Below, in pieces: positions 1-9,194 of a stretch of DNA of 64,000 nucleotides (within the stretch, counting starts at the first letter, position 1; each line of letters opens with the position of its first letter). Source of the DNA: Acinetobacter sp. ANC 5054 (GTDB lineage Bacteria; Pseudomonadota; Gammaproteobacteria; Pseudomonadales; Moraxellaceae); the NCBI RefSeq assembly GCF_002135295.1, contig NZ_NEGG01000010.1:62001-126000 (forward strand), written 5' to 3'. Both the position numbers and the translations under genes were made by a program. The notes beneath the pieces are model-generated. The model ran no database searches. It was given only the letters and a program-made list of their open reading frames with translations, and had not been told where the DNA came from.

Positions 1-235
1 TGGTAATTGCAACAGTTAAAATAAATAGCGGGATTGCTGCCAACTTTATCCATATCCCCTCACCATCTTTCACCCAAGCCGCACCTGCGAGAACTAAGTT
101 TCCTGTCACATGCGCAGTAAAGAAACCAAACAAAGCAATAAAGCCAATGGTATCAATTGCACCACCAACCAGAGCTAAAACCACTGGATCACGGCATTCT
201 TTCCATAAACTAAAAGTCCCATCATCATTATTCAT
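1..235 (-). CDS. YoaK/DUF1275 family membrane protein, N-terminal part
   Basis: Only the first 78 codons are in the window; the gene runs off the left edge. The start ATG (233-235) has an AAGGAG-like ribosome site just upstream. The visible protein begins MNNDDGTFSLWKECRDP and continues into hydrophobic segments containing GGAIDTIGF and FFTAHVTGNLV, the pattern of DUF1275 (YoaK-like) inner-membrane proteins, whose function is unknown. It lies just downstream of the XapX mini-gene on the same strand and may close the amidohydrolase/isochorismatase cluster. The family call rests on motif recognition of about one third of a normal protein. Confidence 0.7.
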   Translation of the reverse strand, partial: MNNDDGTFSLWKECRDPVVLALVGGAIDTIGFIALFGFFTAHVTGNLVLAGAAWVKDGEGIWIKLAAIPLFILTVAIT

Positions 236-390
236 TTTTATCTTCTCCTTATTTTGGGACTGGCTTTATTGGGTGTATTTACATATCTGAACGTTCTACC
301 TAAATGCCAATCATTGAAATACTAGGAATATATAACGTTATAAAAAAATGTATATTTATTGGTTTAAGCAGCTCAAAACACCTAATTATT

Positions 391-555
391 TTATTGCATG
401 AAATCTCGCAGCAATGGTATGACTTTTTCACCAATAACCATTCCCAATAAACCAGTTAAAGCAACCAGTGGTGGCGCAGGTGATTTCACATTTAACAGGT
501 AATATAAAATCCCTACCAATAATCCTACCGCAAGTGAGAGTAGATATAGTTTCAT
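391..555 (-). CDS. XapX domain-containing small membrane protein
   Basis: A 54-codon ORF, MKLYLLSLAVGLLVGILYYL followed by LNVKSPAPPLVALTGLLGM and a short basic/acidic tail ending RDFMQ. This is the whole XapX domain (DUF1427): one hydrophobic helix, a conserved SPAPP turn, and a second Gly-rich hydrophobic segment. Function is unknown. It sits between the amidohydrolase and the DUF1275 gene, all on the minus strand; XapX genes are often found beside YtcJ-like amidohydrolases and isochorismatase-family hydrolases, which is the arrangement here. A GAGG sequence precedes the ATG at a normal distance. Confidence 0.85.
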   Translation of the reverse strand: MKLYLLSLAVGLLVGILYYLLNVKSPAPPLVALTGLLGMVIGEKVIPLLRDFMQ

Positions 556-616
556 AGAAACCTCGGAACACGGTCATTGCGAACACAACAACCGTGTTGT
601 CAAACAGGATGAATGC

Positions 617-2490
617 TTAAAATGCAAAACAAGAACAGCCTAGCGCTCCCCAAAATGACTTTTTATCTTTGTCATTAACAGGAACATCCATGAACCATGC
701 ATGATTATGTCCATGCATGCCGCAACTGGAGCTACATGCACAATCTGCAGATTGGCTTTGCAAAGGCTGTAATGAAGGCGCATTTCTATTTTCACTTAAA
801 CGCCAATGCCCCCGTAGCGTTTCACTGGTGACCAATCAGGTGATGCAGGCGGTAATGGTGGATCATCTTGCTTAAATTCAGCGCCTGCATAGACAACTTT
901 TCCGCCTAAAATGGTATAAACTGATTCAATCCATTGTATGGATTCAGGCTCAACCGTAAAAAAGTCATCGGATAAAACCACCAGATCTGCCAATTCACCT
1001 GCTTGTAATGAACCTTTACTACTTTGCTCTCCAGAGAACCAAGCAGAGCCTTTGGTCCACAGTTCCAGTGCTTTTTGACGATCTAAAATATTTTTTTGGT
1101 CATATAACGGCATGCCACCCAGTGTTTTACCCGTGCTTAGCCAATATAAACACACCCAAGGGTTGTAAGAAGCAACACGTGTTGCATCTGTACCTGCACC
1201 TACGGGAACTCCAAGCTCTAACATTTTTTTCACAGGGGGTGTCGCTTTAGCAGCATCGACACCATAGCGCTGAACGAAGGTTTCACCCTGAAATGCCATA
1301 CGGTGCTGAATTGCAATGCCTCCACCCAATGCACCAATCCTTTCGATATTTTTCTCAGAAACCGTTTCAGCATGATCAATAATGAAACGAGTCGCAAAAG
1401 GTTGTTTTTGATTAACACGCTCAAATACATTGAGCATGCGATCGATACTTTCATCATAGGTTGCATGAATTCGAAATGGCTATTTTTTTTCAGCCAACAA
1501 TTCAACAATTTTTTCTAACTCAGCTTCCATTTTCTCCGGTAAATCTGGACGTGGTTCAGCAAAGTTTTCAAAATCTCCCGCAGACCACGTTAAATTTTCA
1601 CCCGCACCATTCATTTTTAATAATGCATCACCATCACCAGGAAAGGTCATCTCCGTCCATTTTTCATAGTCTTGTAACTCTTCTCCAGCCTTTTGGGCAA
1701 ACAAGTTATAAGCTATGCGTACAGTCATTTGGTCTTTGCCATGTAACTCATTAATCACTTCATAATCATCTGGATAGTTTTGTCCACCACCACCAGCATC
1801 AATTGCAGATGTAATGCCCAAACGGTTTAATTCACGCATAAAATGACGGGTCGAATTCACTTGATCGGACAACTCAAGTTTCGGGGTTTTACCTAGGGTT
1901 GAATACAAGATCGTGGCTGCGGGTGTTGCTAAGAGTAAACCTGTGGGTTCACCCTTTTCGTCACGCTGAATGGTGCCGCCCGGAGGGTCTGGTGTGTCTT
2001 TGTTGAAACCTAAAACGTTAAGTGCAGCACGGTTTAATAAAGCACGTGCATATAGATGTAAAACAAATACTGGAGTATCTGGAGCCGCTTTATTCAGTTC
2101 GTCCAATGTGGGCAGTCGCTTTTCGACAAACTGGAATTCTGACCAACCTCCCACTACTCGAACCCATTGCGGTGCAGGTGTATTGTCAGCTTGCTCTTTC
2201 AACAGCTTCAGTGCATCTGCTAGAGAAGGCACACCTTCCCAGCGCAATTCCATGTTGTAGTTCAATCCACCACGGATTATATGTAAATGGCTATCGTTGA
2301 GGCCTGGTATTACCCGTCGACCATTTAAATCCACTATTTTGGTTGCTGAATCAGCTAGACGCATGATTTCATCGGTGCTGCCTGTACGAAAAATCTTTCC
2401 ATCTGCAATAGCGACGGCTTGTACTTCAGGAGACTTTGGGTCCAGCGTGGCTATTTTGCCATTTTTTAAAATGAGTGAAATGTTTTCCAT
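617..2490 (-). pseudogene. YtcJ-like metal-dependent amidohydrolase, broken by in-frame amber and a probable 3' frameshift
   Basis: Reading starts at 2490 (MENISLILKNGKIATLDPKS) and gives an amidohydrolase_3/YtcJ protein with the metal-binding motif NDSHLHIIRGG near residue 65. At 1480-1482 a TAG stops it after residue 336 (ELLAEKK). The same frame then continues without a break as PFRIHATYDESIDRM and on to DATRVASYNPWV and ADLVVLSDDFF, so TAG replaces a codon that is Trp in relatives (WPFRIHA). The frame ends at 796 after VKRYGGIGV. Adding one G to the G5 run near 808-812 would join it to a further 70 codons (HWRLSENRN ... CSCFAF, stop at 617) rich in Cys and His, which looks like the true C-terminus. 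Two fragments could be translated, but a working enzyme is unlikely unless the lesions are sequencing errors. Substrate unknown. Confidence 0.8.
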
Positions 2491-2576
2491 GATCGACCTA
2501 CCTCTATATGAATATGACTTAGTAGCGTTACCGAATGGTTGATGGAAGCTCTTGCGAAACTCGTGTGTTTTTGAAA

Positions 2577-3263
2577 TTATTTTGCCGGAACTGGTGCTAA
2601 AACTTCATGCTTTGTTTTTGTACGTTCAGGTGCTTTATACACCATGGTATAAGCGTAATCCACACCCATGCCATAAGCGCCAGAGTGTTCACGTACAATA
2701 TCCATCACTGCATCATAAGTATCTCGTTTCGCCCAATCACGCTGCCACTCCAGTAGAACCTGTTGCCACGTGACAGGGATCACACCAGCTTGAATCATGC
2801 GCTGCATGGCATAATCATGTGATTCTTTTGAAGTTCCGCCTGAAGCATCCGCGACCATGTAGATTTCATAGTTACCTTCAAGCATTGCGCTAAAGGAAAA
2901 TGTGATATTGCAGACTTCGGTCCAAAGTCCTGACACAATGACTTTTTTCTGCTGATTTTTTTCTAATGCATCACGTACTTTTTGGTCATCCCATGAATTC
3001 ATTGAGGTCCGTTCAAGTATGGGTGCATCGGGAAATACATCGAGTAGTTCTGGATAACTATGACCAGAGAAGCTTTCGGTTTCCACTGTTGTAATAGTGG
3101 TTGGTATATTGAATACCTTTGCTGCTTTGGCTAAAGCTACAACATTATTTTTCAGTGTTTGACGGTCGATAGACTGCACACCAAATGCCATCTGCGGTTG
3201 ATGATCAATAAAAATAATTTGGCAATTGTCAGGGGTCAATAGTTCAAGCCGGGAAGGTTTCAT
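2577..3263 (-). CDS. Isochorismatase-family cysteine hydrolase (YcaC-like)
   Basis: A 228-residue protein of the cysteine hydrolase (isochorismatase-like) fold. The core strand FIDHQPQ carries the catalytic Asp (D20) and the nucleophile is C118 in SGLWTEVCN, at the same position as in YcaC. A cis-peptide-like region precedes it (KVIVSGLWTE). A C-terminal extension after about residue 190 (HSGAYGMGVDYAY) is usual for YcaC-type members. It is about 80 bp upstream of the amidohydrolase on the same strand and 205 bp from the divergent LysR gene, so the three probably form one regulon. True substrate unknown; amide or N-carbamoyl hydrolysis would fit an amidohydrolase partner, but that is inference. 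Confidence 0.85.
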   Translation of the reverse strand: MKPSRLELLTPDNCQIIFIDHQPQMAFGVQSIDRQTLKNNVVALAKAAKVFNIPTTITTVETESFSGHSYPELLDVFPDAPILERTSMNSWDDQKVRDALEKNQQKKVIVSGLWTEVCNITFSFSAMLEGNYEIYMVADASGGTSKESHDYAMQRMIQAGVIPVTWQQVLLEWQRDWAKRDTYDAVMDIVREHSGAYGMGVDYAYTMVYKAPERTKTKHEVLAPVPAK

Positions 3264-3334
3264 TGTTTTTCCACCTTTATAAAATTGTTTTAATACATTT
3301 ATAAAAGCATCGAAAATTGTAATGAAATAGACCC

Positions 3335-3368
3335 CAATACAAGGTATCTGTGTATTGAAAATGAATAC
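3335..3368. promoter_or_regulatory. Candidate LysR operator, three overlapping half-sites
   Basis: In the divergent gap between the isochorismatase gene and the LysR gene lies CAATACA (3335-3341), nine bases, then TGTATTG (3351-3357), a perfect 7-bp dyad. The second arm also pairs with AATAC at 3364-3368 (GTATT-N7-AATAC). Closely spaced dyads of this form between a LysR gene and its divergent target are typical LysR binding sites. Assignment to this regulator is by position only. Confidence 0.5.
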
Positions 3369-3468
3369 AATCAGAAATAATTAGCTGACAATAATTCACA
3401 TTATAAAATTGAATTTATCTGTTAAAACAACATAATAAAATGAAACTCTAAATGTAAAAAATAAAAAT

Positions 3469-4356
3469 ATGGACAGACTCGATTGTATAAAAACATTCTG
3501 TACTGTAGTGGAGAAAGGCAATTTCAGTTTGGCTGCGCGTGAAATGAAAATTAGCCGTGACTTGGTTGCAAAACGCATTGCTTATTTAGAGTATCATTTG
3601 CAAGCCACACTGTTCATACGTACTATACGCAAAATGAACTTGACGATGACAGGCGAAAAATTTTATCAACACAGTAAAATCATTTCGACAGAGTTTGATT
3701 GGGCAAAGCAGGAAATTAATAATGAACACTTTTATCCTGAAGGCGAATTAAAAATAAATGCGCCCCTTTCATTTACAGAAAATGTTTTAACCCCGATTTT
3801 CTCTAAATTTATTTGTCAGTACCCTGATATAAAAATTGATTTAGCACTTTCAGATCATTTTATTGATATTTATGAAAGTCAGTATGATTTAACTTTGCGA
3901 GTTGATGAAACGCCGATTGATGCCTTTGAAAACATTGTGATTAGTCAGCATTTACGCGGCTTTTATGCCACACCAAAGTACTTAAGTGAGCGAGGCAATA
4001 TTTCAAACATGAATGATTTATTTGCTCTCAATATCTTAATTTATTCGCAGAATACAGATTCCAATAAAATTCAGCTAACACGACAAGGACAACCTACCTA
4101 CCTGCAAGTATTCCCTAAATTTTGCTGTAATAATGGAAGCGTGCTGGTAGATTTAGCCTTAGACCATCATGGCATCATCTATCTACCTGATTTTTTAGTA
4201 GAAAAATACGTGAAGAATGGTCAATTGGTTGCATGTTTAGAAGAATATCGTTCGCCGCCACTGCATTTCTATGTGGCTTGTCCAAGTCGGCAAAAACTCG
4301 CAATTAAATCCAGACTTTTTATTAATTTTTTATGTGATCATTTGCATGCTAAATAA
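3469..4356 (+). CDS. LysR-family transcriptional regulator
   Basis: A 295-residue LTTR. The N-terminal winged HTH (about residues 1-60) reads FCTVVEKGNFSLAAREMKIS then RDLVAKRIAYLE, and a substrate-binding domain (about 90-290) includes the typical GELKINAPLSF start. It is transcribed away from the isochorismatase-amidohydrolase cluster and probably controls it in response to a pathway compound. The HTH is slightly unusual in having RDLVAKRI where most have SxVSxxI. The start at 3469 is the first ATG and gives a standard N-terminus (MDRLDCIKTF). Its right neighbour, the MFS gene, is convergent. Confidence 0.92.
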   Translation: MDRLDCIKTFCTVVEKGNFSLAAREMKISRDLVAKRIAYLEYHLQATLFIRTIRKMNLTMTGEKFYQHSKIISTEFDWAKQEINNEHFYPEGELKINAPLSFTENVLTPIFSKFICQYPDIKIDLALSDHFIDIYESQYDLTLRVDETPIDAFENIVISQHLRGFYATPKYLSERGNISNMNDLFALNILIYSQNTDSNKIQLTRQGQPTYLQVFPKFCCNNGSVLVDLALDHHGIIYLPDFLVEKYVKNGQLVACLEEYRSPPLHFYVACPSRQKLAIKSRLFINFLCDHLHAK

Positions 4357-4450
4357 TACATTTATTTTAAATTATAAAACTTAATAAAATACGTATAAAC
4401 AACATGATTACGATTCTACGGCAATGCGTTAGGCAGTAATGATCATTTTT

Positions 4451-4486
4451 AAAAAATATGAAAGCCTCCTTAGAAGCTTTCATATT
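4451..4486 (-). terminator. Rho-independent terminator of the MFS gene
   Basis: AATATGAAAGC (4456-4466) pairs with GCTTTCATATT (4476-4486), an 11-bp stem with a 9-nt loop. On the minus strand it is followed by a run of six T. It lies 60 bases after the MFS stop codon; the convergent LysR gene ends on the other side. Confidence 0.75.
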
Positions 4487-4545
4487 GAAGTTCAATTGAA
4501 TGAATAAAACAAAATCATATTCGCTTTAGCTTGTTCCAGCGGGCA

Positions 4546-5895
4546 TTATTCTTTTAAAGCAGAATTCACCGGCTTTTGCACATTGTTCAAGTTTTTCTTC
4601 GCCAAGACATCAGGTTTTAAGAAAGATGATGCAATGATAGCCAATACTGCAAAACCAGAAATATAAGCAATCACTAAATGTGTGCTACCACCACCAACAC
4701 TTAATAATTTTGTTGCAATTAAAGGTGCTAAACCACCACCTAATACTCCAGCAAATTGAACCGAAATTGAAATACCGCTATAGCGAATTTCTGCTGGAAA
4801 TTGACGTGCAAACAGTTGTGACTGCGGCGCATACATAATAGGGAAAACGACGCCAATTGCCAGAACAATTGCAGTCCAAACGAGCACTGGATCTTTGGTA
4901 TCTAACATTGCAAAAAATGGATAACTATACAAAGCAAGGATGCAAAGTCCGAATCTGAACATATTGCGTTGACCGACTTTGTCCGATAAATGTCCACAAA
5001 GTGGTGTCATAATCATGATGACCCCAGCACCACAGATTGTGGCAAAAAGAATCTCTTGGCGTGCAATACCGAGCTGCGTTGTGGTGTAAGCCAGCGTAAA
5101 TGTCGATGCTAAATAGAACCATGCATTTTCAGCTGCACGTGAGAAAATAATGGTCATTAATTCTTTAGGATGCTTTTTAAAAACTTGTAATGCTGGAACT
5201 TTAACTTCAACAGCCTTTTCTTTTACTTTTTCAAAATCTGGTGATTCAGGTACTTTGACACGGATATACCAGCCTACAGCAAGTAACACAATACTGGCTA
5301 AAAATGGAATACGCCAACCCCAGCTAAATAAGGCTTCATCAGGCAATAAAGACACCAGACCTAAAGCAATAGATGCCAGCATTAAACCGCCACCAGTACT
5401 GGCTTGTGGCAAACTGCCCCAAAAGCCTTTTTTACCTTCAGGCGCATGTTCAACAGCCATTAAAACTGCACCGCCCCATTCTCCGCCCATTGCCATCCCT
5501 TGAATGAAACGTAAAATAATGAGGCACACCGTTGCCCAGTAGCCAATACTTTCAAATGTTGGCAACAAGCCAATCATCACGGTTGGTATGCCCATCAGCA
5601 TAAGCGTGACCAATAGCATGGATTTTCGACCAATTTTATCGCCGAAATGTCCAAATACAATTCCACCGAGTGGGCGACCAATAAAACCCACCGCGTAAGT
5701 TGCAAATGCTGCGAGTACACCCGTTAAAGGGTCAAGATTTGGGAAAAATAGTTTGTTAAAAATCAGCGCTGCGGCTGCACCGTAAATGAAAAAGTCATAC
5801 CATTCGATGGTGGTTCCCACCATACTCGAAATACCCGCCAAGCGGTGTGAGGATTTCTTGTCCTCAGGACGTGTTCCTTGAATATCCTGCATCAT
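4546..5895 (-). CDS. MFS transporter, metabolite:H+ symporter (MHS) family
   Basis: A 449-residue, 12-helix permease. After the first helix it shows EWYDFFIYGAAAALIF and then GRPLGGIVFGHFGDKIGRKS, the loop 2-3 signature of MHS proteins such as ProP, ShiA and KgtP; FIQGMAMGGEWGGAV is the conserved fourth-helix motif. Members take up dicarboxylates, citrate, shikimate or betaine with protons. The substrate here cannot be read from sequence. It stands alone between the LysR cluster and the valine operon, with its own terminator, and may serve either pathway. Confidence 0.9.
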   Translation of the reverse strand: MMQDIQGTRPEDKKSSHRLAGISSMVGTTIEWYDFFIYGAAAALIFNKLFFPNLDPLTGVLAAFATYAVGFIGRPLGGIVFGHFGDKIGRKSMLLVTLMLMGIPTVMIGLLPTFESIGYWATVCLIILRFIQGMAMGGEWGGAVLMAVEHAPEGKKGFWGSLPQASTGGGLMLASIALGLVSLLPDEALFSWGWRIPFLASIVLLAVGWYIRVKVPESPDFEKVKEKAVEVKVPALQVFKKHPKELMTIIFSRAAENAWFYLASTFTLAYTTTQLGIARQEILFATICGAGVIMIMTPLCGHLSDKVGQRNMFRFGLCILALYSYPFFAMLDTKDPVLVWTAIVLAIGVVFPIMYAPQSQLFARQFPAEIRYSGISISVQFAGVLGGGLAPLIATKLLSVGGGSTHLVIAYISGFAVLAIIASSFLKPDVLAKKNLNNVQKPVNSALKE

Positions 5896-6069
5896 TACAT
5901 TCCTTATATAGATCTTTTTGAGTTCTAATCTGATCTATCCATGCTGGGTAAGATGGATTGATTTTGCTAACTTGCTGCTAACATCTCCCGATGAGTCAAA
6001 ATGAGTGATTAATCATAGATAGAGGTAAAATAACTCCATGTCATTTCACCTCTAACCTTATGTAAATGC

Positions 6070-7095
6070 TTAAATGATCTCTGCTAAAATTTGATCTAAA
6101 GCTGGACTGTGCTGTTGCCATTTTGGCTGTTTGTCTTTATCGACAATCAGTGCTCGAACGCCCTCAATAATGTCGCCATGTTCAAACCAAACATCTTGTA
6201 AATGTCGCTCAACTTTCATGCATTGCTGTAAAGACATGCCGCGACCTGCATGCTGCAATTTAAAACTAATTTCTTTAGCAATCGGCGAGCGTTGTTTGAG
6301 GGTGTTTAGGATTTGATTTGCCCATCCTTGATGTTGCTCATCTTTCTCATTTTCAAGACTATTTTCAATCTGAGATAAATTTTCATACGCAAAATGTTTG
6401 CTGATGTTCTCTGCATTTTGACGTAAATGACTTTCAGCGGGATGCGTGATAAAACCAGCAATCAAGGTTTCAATATTGCGCTGATTTAAATCTGCGCTTT
6501 GGCTAAGGGCTTGTTCCAATGCCGACATTTTTTCACTCGGCACGTGGTAGTCAATCAAATCTAAATACAAAGCATCACTGCTACTCATTTGGTCGCCCGT
6601 AATTGCCAGATAAACGCCAATATCATCTAAACGCGACAAGAAATGTGTTGCCGCCACATCAGGGAAAAAACCGATGGCTGTTTCAGGCATGGCAAAACGT
6701 GATTTTTCGCTACTCACGAGTATGTGGCAAGCCTGCGCCAAACCGAAACCACCACCCAATACATAACCATCTAGCATGACAATCACGGGTTTGTTATAAG
6801 CACGTAATGCATTTAGCATCTCATACTCAGCCTGAAAATAAGCTTTATGATCTTCGGTGCCATTTTGATAACAATCGTAGAGATAGCGAATATCACCGCC
6901 TGCACAAAAGGCTTTCGGGCTATTTGACTTGATTAAGACTGCTTGAATAGTTTCATCGTTTTGCCATGCTTCTAACTGTGTACGGATGCCATTGATCATC
7001 TCTAAAGTGAGCGCATTTAAATGTGCAACCCGATCTAAAATAATCGTGCCTAACGCACCTTGGTTTTGAATAATTAAATTATTTTCATTGCTCAT
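6070..7095 (-). CDS. 3-hydroxyisobutyryl-CoA hydrolase (enoyl-CoA hydratase/isomerase family)
   Basis: Hydrolyses 3-hydroxyisobutyryl-CoA to free 3-hydroxyisobutyrate in valine degradation. The crotonase core shows KAFCAGGDIRYLYDC, an oxyanion loop GYVLGGGFGLAQACH, and the hydrolase-type signature PETAIGFFPDVAATHFL (in place of the hydratase ILGVIPG pattern), plus the long C-terminal helical region of HIBCH enzymes. The chosen start (MSNENNL, 7093-7095) has GAGG upstream and lies 13 bases after the preceding stop; an upstream ATG at 7134 would overlap the hydratase gene and adds 13 non-conserved residues. Last gene of the valine operon; 341 residues. Confidence 0.88.
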   Translation of the reverse strand: MSNENNLIIQNQGALGTIILDRVAHLNALTLEMINGIRTQLEAWQNDETIQAVLIKSNSPKAFCAGGDIRYLYDCYQNGTEDHKAYFQAEYEMLNALRAYNKPVIVMLDGYVLGGGFGLAQACHILVSSEKSRFAMPETAIGFFPDVAATHFLSRLDDIGVYLAITGDQMSSSDALYLDLIDYHVPSEKMSALEQALSQSADLNQRNIETLIAGFITHPAESHLRQNAENISKHFAYENLSQIENSLENEKDEQHQGWANQILNTLKQRSPIAKEISFKLQHAGRGMSLQQCMKVERHLQDVWFEHGDIIEGVRALIVDKDKQPKWQQHSPALDQILAEII

Positions 7096-7108
7096 GAGCC
7101 ACACCTCA

Positions 7109-7882
7109 TTATTGATGTTTAAAGTTCGCAGCACGTTTCTCTACAAAGGCTTGCATGCCTTCTTTTTGGTCGAGCGTGGCAAAAATAGAGTGAAAAGTAC
7201 GGCGTTCAAAGCGTAGGCCTTCAGCCAAACTGACTTCAAAAGCACGGTTAATGGACTCTTTAATCATCATGGTTGCTGCTCGTGATTTTTCAGCAATTTT
7301 TTCTGCAGCATCTAAGGTCTGTTGTAATAATTCTTCTTTGGCAAAAATGCGTGCCACCAAGCCACTTTGCTCTGCTTCTACTGCACCCATTTGCCGTGCA
7401 GTCAGGCACATTTCCATGGCTTTGGCTTTACCAATCGCAAGTGTTAAACGCTGTGTTCCCCCAATCCCCGGAATGACACCTAAGGTCACTTCAGGCAAGC
7501 CAAATTTGGCGTTGTCAGCACAATAAATAAAATCACACATCAACGCCAACTCACAACCACCACCAAGTGCATAACCACTGACAGCAGCGATTAATGGCTT
7601 ACGACGTTGCGCAATTCGATCTGCAAGATGAAAAAAGTCATCAAAGTAAATATTAGGAAAGTTTAAGCCTGCCATTTCTTTAATGTCTGCACCTGCTGCA
7701 AAGGCTTTTTCAGCACCAGCAAGCACCATACAACCAATTTCATGGTCATGATCTAATTCATCCAAAGCACTGTTTATTTCATTGATGAGCTGCGAATTAA
7801 GTGCATTTAACGCTTTTGGTCGGTTCAGTGTGATGAGTCCTACACCATTTTTTTTCTCAAGTAATATTGTTTCAAATTGCAT
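7109..7882 (-). CDS. Enoyl-CoA hydratase (valine operon)
   Basis: A 257-residue crotonase with both catalytic glutamate regions: GYALGGGCELALMCDF and FGLPEVTLGVIPGIGGTQRL, and the CoA-binding loop KAFAAGADIKEM. The N-terminus (LLEKKNGVGLITLNRPKALN) is typical. In this operon it should hydrate methacrylyl-CoA to 3-hydroxyisobutyryl-CoA, between the acyl-CoA dehydrogenase and the hydrolase; side activity on crotonyl-CoA is expected from the family. It lies 60 bases after the dehydrogenase gene. Confidence 0.9.
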   Translation of the reverse strand: MQFETILLEKKNGVGLITLNRPKALNALNSQLINEINSALDELDHDHEIGCMVLAGAEKAFAAGADIKEMAGLNFPNIYFDDFFHLADRIAQRRKPLIAAVSGYALGGGCELALMCDFIYCADNAKFGLPEVTLGVIPGIGGTQRLTLAIGKAKAMEMCLTARQMGAVEAEQSGLVARIFAKEELLQQTLDAAEKIAEKSRAATMMIKESINRAFEVSLAEGLRFERRTFHSIFATLDQKEGMQAFVEKRAANFKHQ

Positions 7883-7942
7883 AATGAAATCCTTATTTAT
7901 TTGTCTGTCGTATATTTGGTGATATTGATTTTTGGCTTCTGT

Positions 7943-9070
7943 TTATAAACTTCGTGCAATCACCAAACGTTGTATGTCACTCGTCCCTTCATAAATTTGA
8001 CAAATACGTGCATCTCGATAAATACGTTCAATTGGAAAATCTTTTAAATAACCATAACCACCAAAGACTTGCAGTGCAGCTGAACAAACACGTTCAGCCA
8101 TTTCGGATGAAAATAGCTTCGCCATAGAAGCTTCATTTAGGCAAGATTGCCCTGCTTCTTTTAAACGTGCTGCGTGGTGAACCAATTGGCGTGCCGCTTC
8201 AATTTCCGTCGCCATGCTGGCTAAGCGAAATGCCACTGCTTGATGCTCAAAAATAGGTTTGCCGAAAGTAATACGCTCTTTGGCATATTTCGTGGCTTCT
8301 TCTAAGGCTGCGCGCGCCAAGCCAACGGCTTGAGCAGCAATGCCAATGCGTCCACCTTCTAAATTAGATAAGGCAATTTTTAAACCATCGCCTTCTTTGC
8401 CAAGCATTAAACTTTGATGCACACGTACATCAGTCAATGCGATTTGGCAGGTATCCGATGCATGTAAACCCAATTTTTCTTCAGTACGGATAACCTCATA
8501 GCCAGCTGTGTCACGCGGAACAATAAAGGCACTCATCCCTTTCTTTCCAGCACTTGGGTCGGTCACTGCAAACACAATAATGACCCCTGCATTATTTCCA
8601 GAGGTGATAAATTGTTTAGCACCATTAATGACCCAATCTTCACCATCTTTAACTGCGCGGGTTTTGATGGCAGCAGCATCTGAGCCGGTATGTGGCTCAG
8701 TCAACGCAAATGCACCAATCATTTGTCCTTGTGCTAAAGGCACTAGATATTTTTGCTTTTGTTCTTCAGTCCCAAATTTTGCAATGGGCACACAACCAAC
8801 TGAATTGTGCACGCTCATGATGGTGGATGTTGCCCCATCAGCAGCAGCGATTTCTTCTAGTGCTAAAACATAAGCTAAATTTCCTGTATTTGAACCGCCA
8901 TATTCTTCAGAAACCAACATGCCAAGAAAGCCCAATTCACCCATTTGCGCCAATGCATTTTTTGGAAATGTGCCATGACGATCCCATTCACTCGCATGCG
9001 GTTTAACTTGTTCTTGGGCAAAACTTTTCGCCATGTCCTGAATGAGTAATTGTTCTTCTGTAAATTGCAT
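7943..9070 (-). CDS. Acyl-CoA dehydrogenase, probably isobutyryl-CoA/short branched-chain
   Basis: A 375-residue FAD acyl-CoA dehydrogenase of ordinary length. Family signatures are visible: [20 protein letters not shown], the [20 protein letters not shown] segment, and [17 protein letters not shown] near the C-terminus, with the catalytic Glu in YEG. Placed between an acyl-CoA synthetase gene and an enoyl-CoA hydratase gene and alongside mmsA/mmsB, it most likely oxidises isobutyryl-CoA to methacrylyl-CoA. The chain-length preference is inferred from context, not residues. Confidence 0.9.
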   Translation of the reverse strand: MQFTEEQLLIQDMAKSFAQEQVKPHASEWDRHGTFPKNALAQMGELGFLGMLVSEEYGGSNTGNLAYVLALEEIAAADGATSTIMSVHNSVGCVPIAKFGTEEQKQKYLVPLAQGQMIGAFALTEPHTGSDAAAIKTRAVKDGEDWVINGAKQFITSGNNAGVIIVFAVTDPSAGKKGMSAFIVPRDTAGYEVIRTEEKLGLHASDTCQIALTDVRVHQSLMLGKEGDGLKIALSNLEGGRIGIAAQAVGLARAALEEATKYAKERITFGKPIFEHQAVAFRLASMATEIEAARQLVHHAARLKEAGQSCLNEASMAKLFSSEMAERVCSAALQVFGGYGYLKDFPIERIYRDARICQIYEGTSDIQRLVIARSL

Positions 9071-9110
9071 TTCATATTCCTTTATATTTTATAGCTTTAG
9101 ATCTGATTTT

Positions 9111-9181
9111 TTGGGTTTAGACCACGCCATACATTCAGTGATTTTTTAAATATATGCGATTGCACTTTTGTCTAAACCCAA
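9111..9181. repeat. 12-bp perfect inverted repeat between acyl-CoA synthetase and dehydrogenase genes
   Basis: TTGGGTTTAGAC (9111-9122) and GTCTAAACCCAA (9170-9181) are exact reverse complements separated by 47 bases. The repeat fills the intergenic gap inside the valine operon. Neither side has a T-run, so it is not a canonical terminator; it could form a long RNA stem (processing or stability element) or be a spaced operator. Confidence 0.55.
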
Positions 9182-9194
9182 TACAAATACTTAA

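Noticed and set aside
617-835. Stand-alone 72-codon gene (MVTSETLRGHW...)
   Set aside because: It overlaps the amidohydrolase end by 40 bases, has no ribosome site, and reads as the shifted tail of that enzyme.
7096-7134. Upstream start for the 3-hydroxyisobutyryl-CoA hydrolase
   Set aside because: It overlaps the hydratase gene, and the later ATG has GAGG at the right distance.
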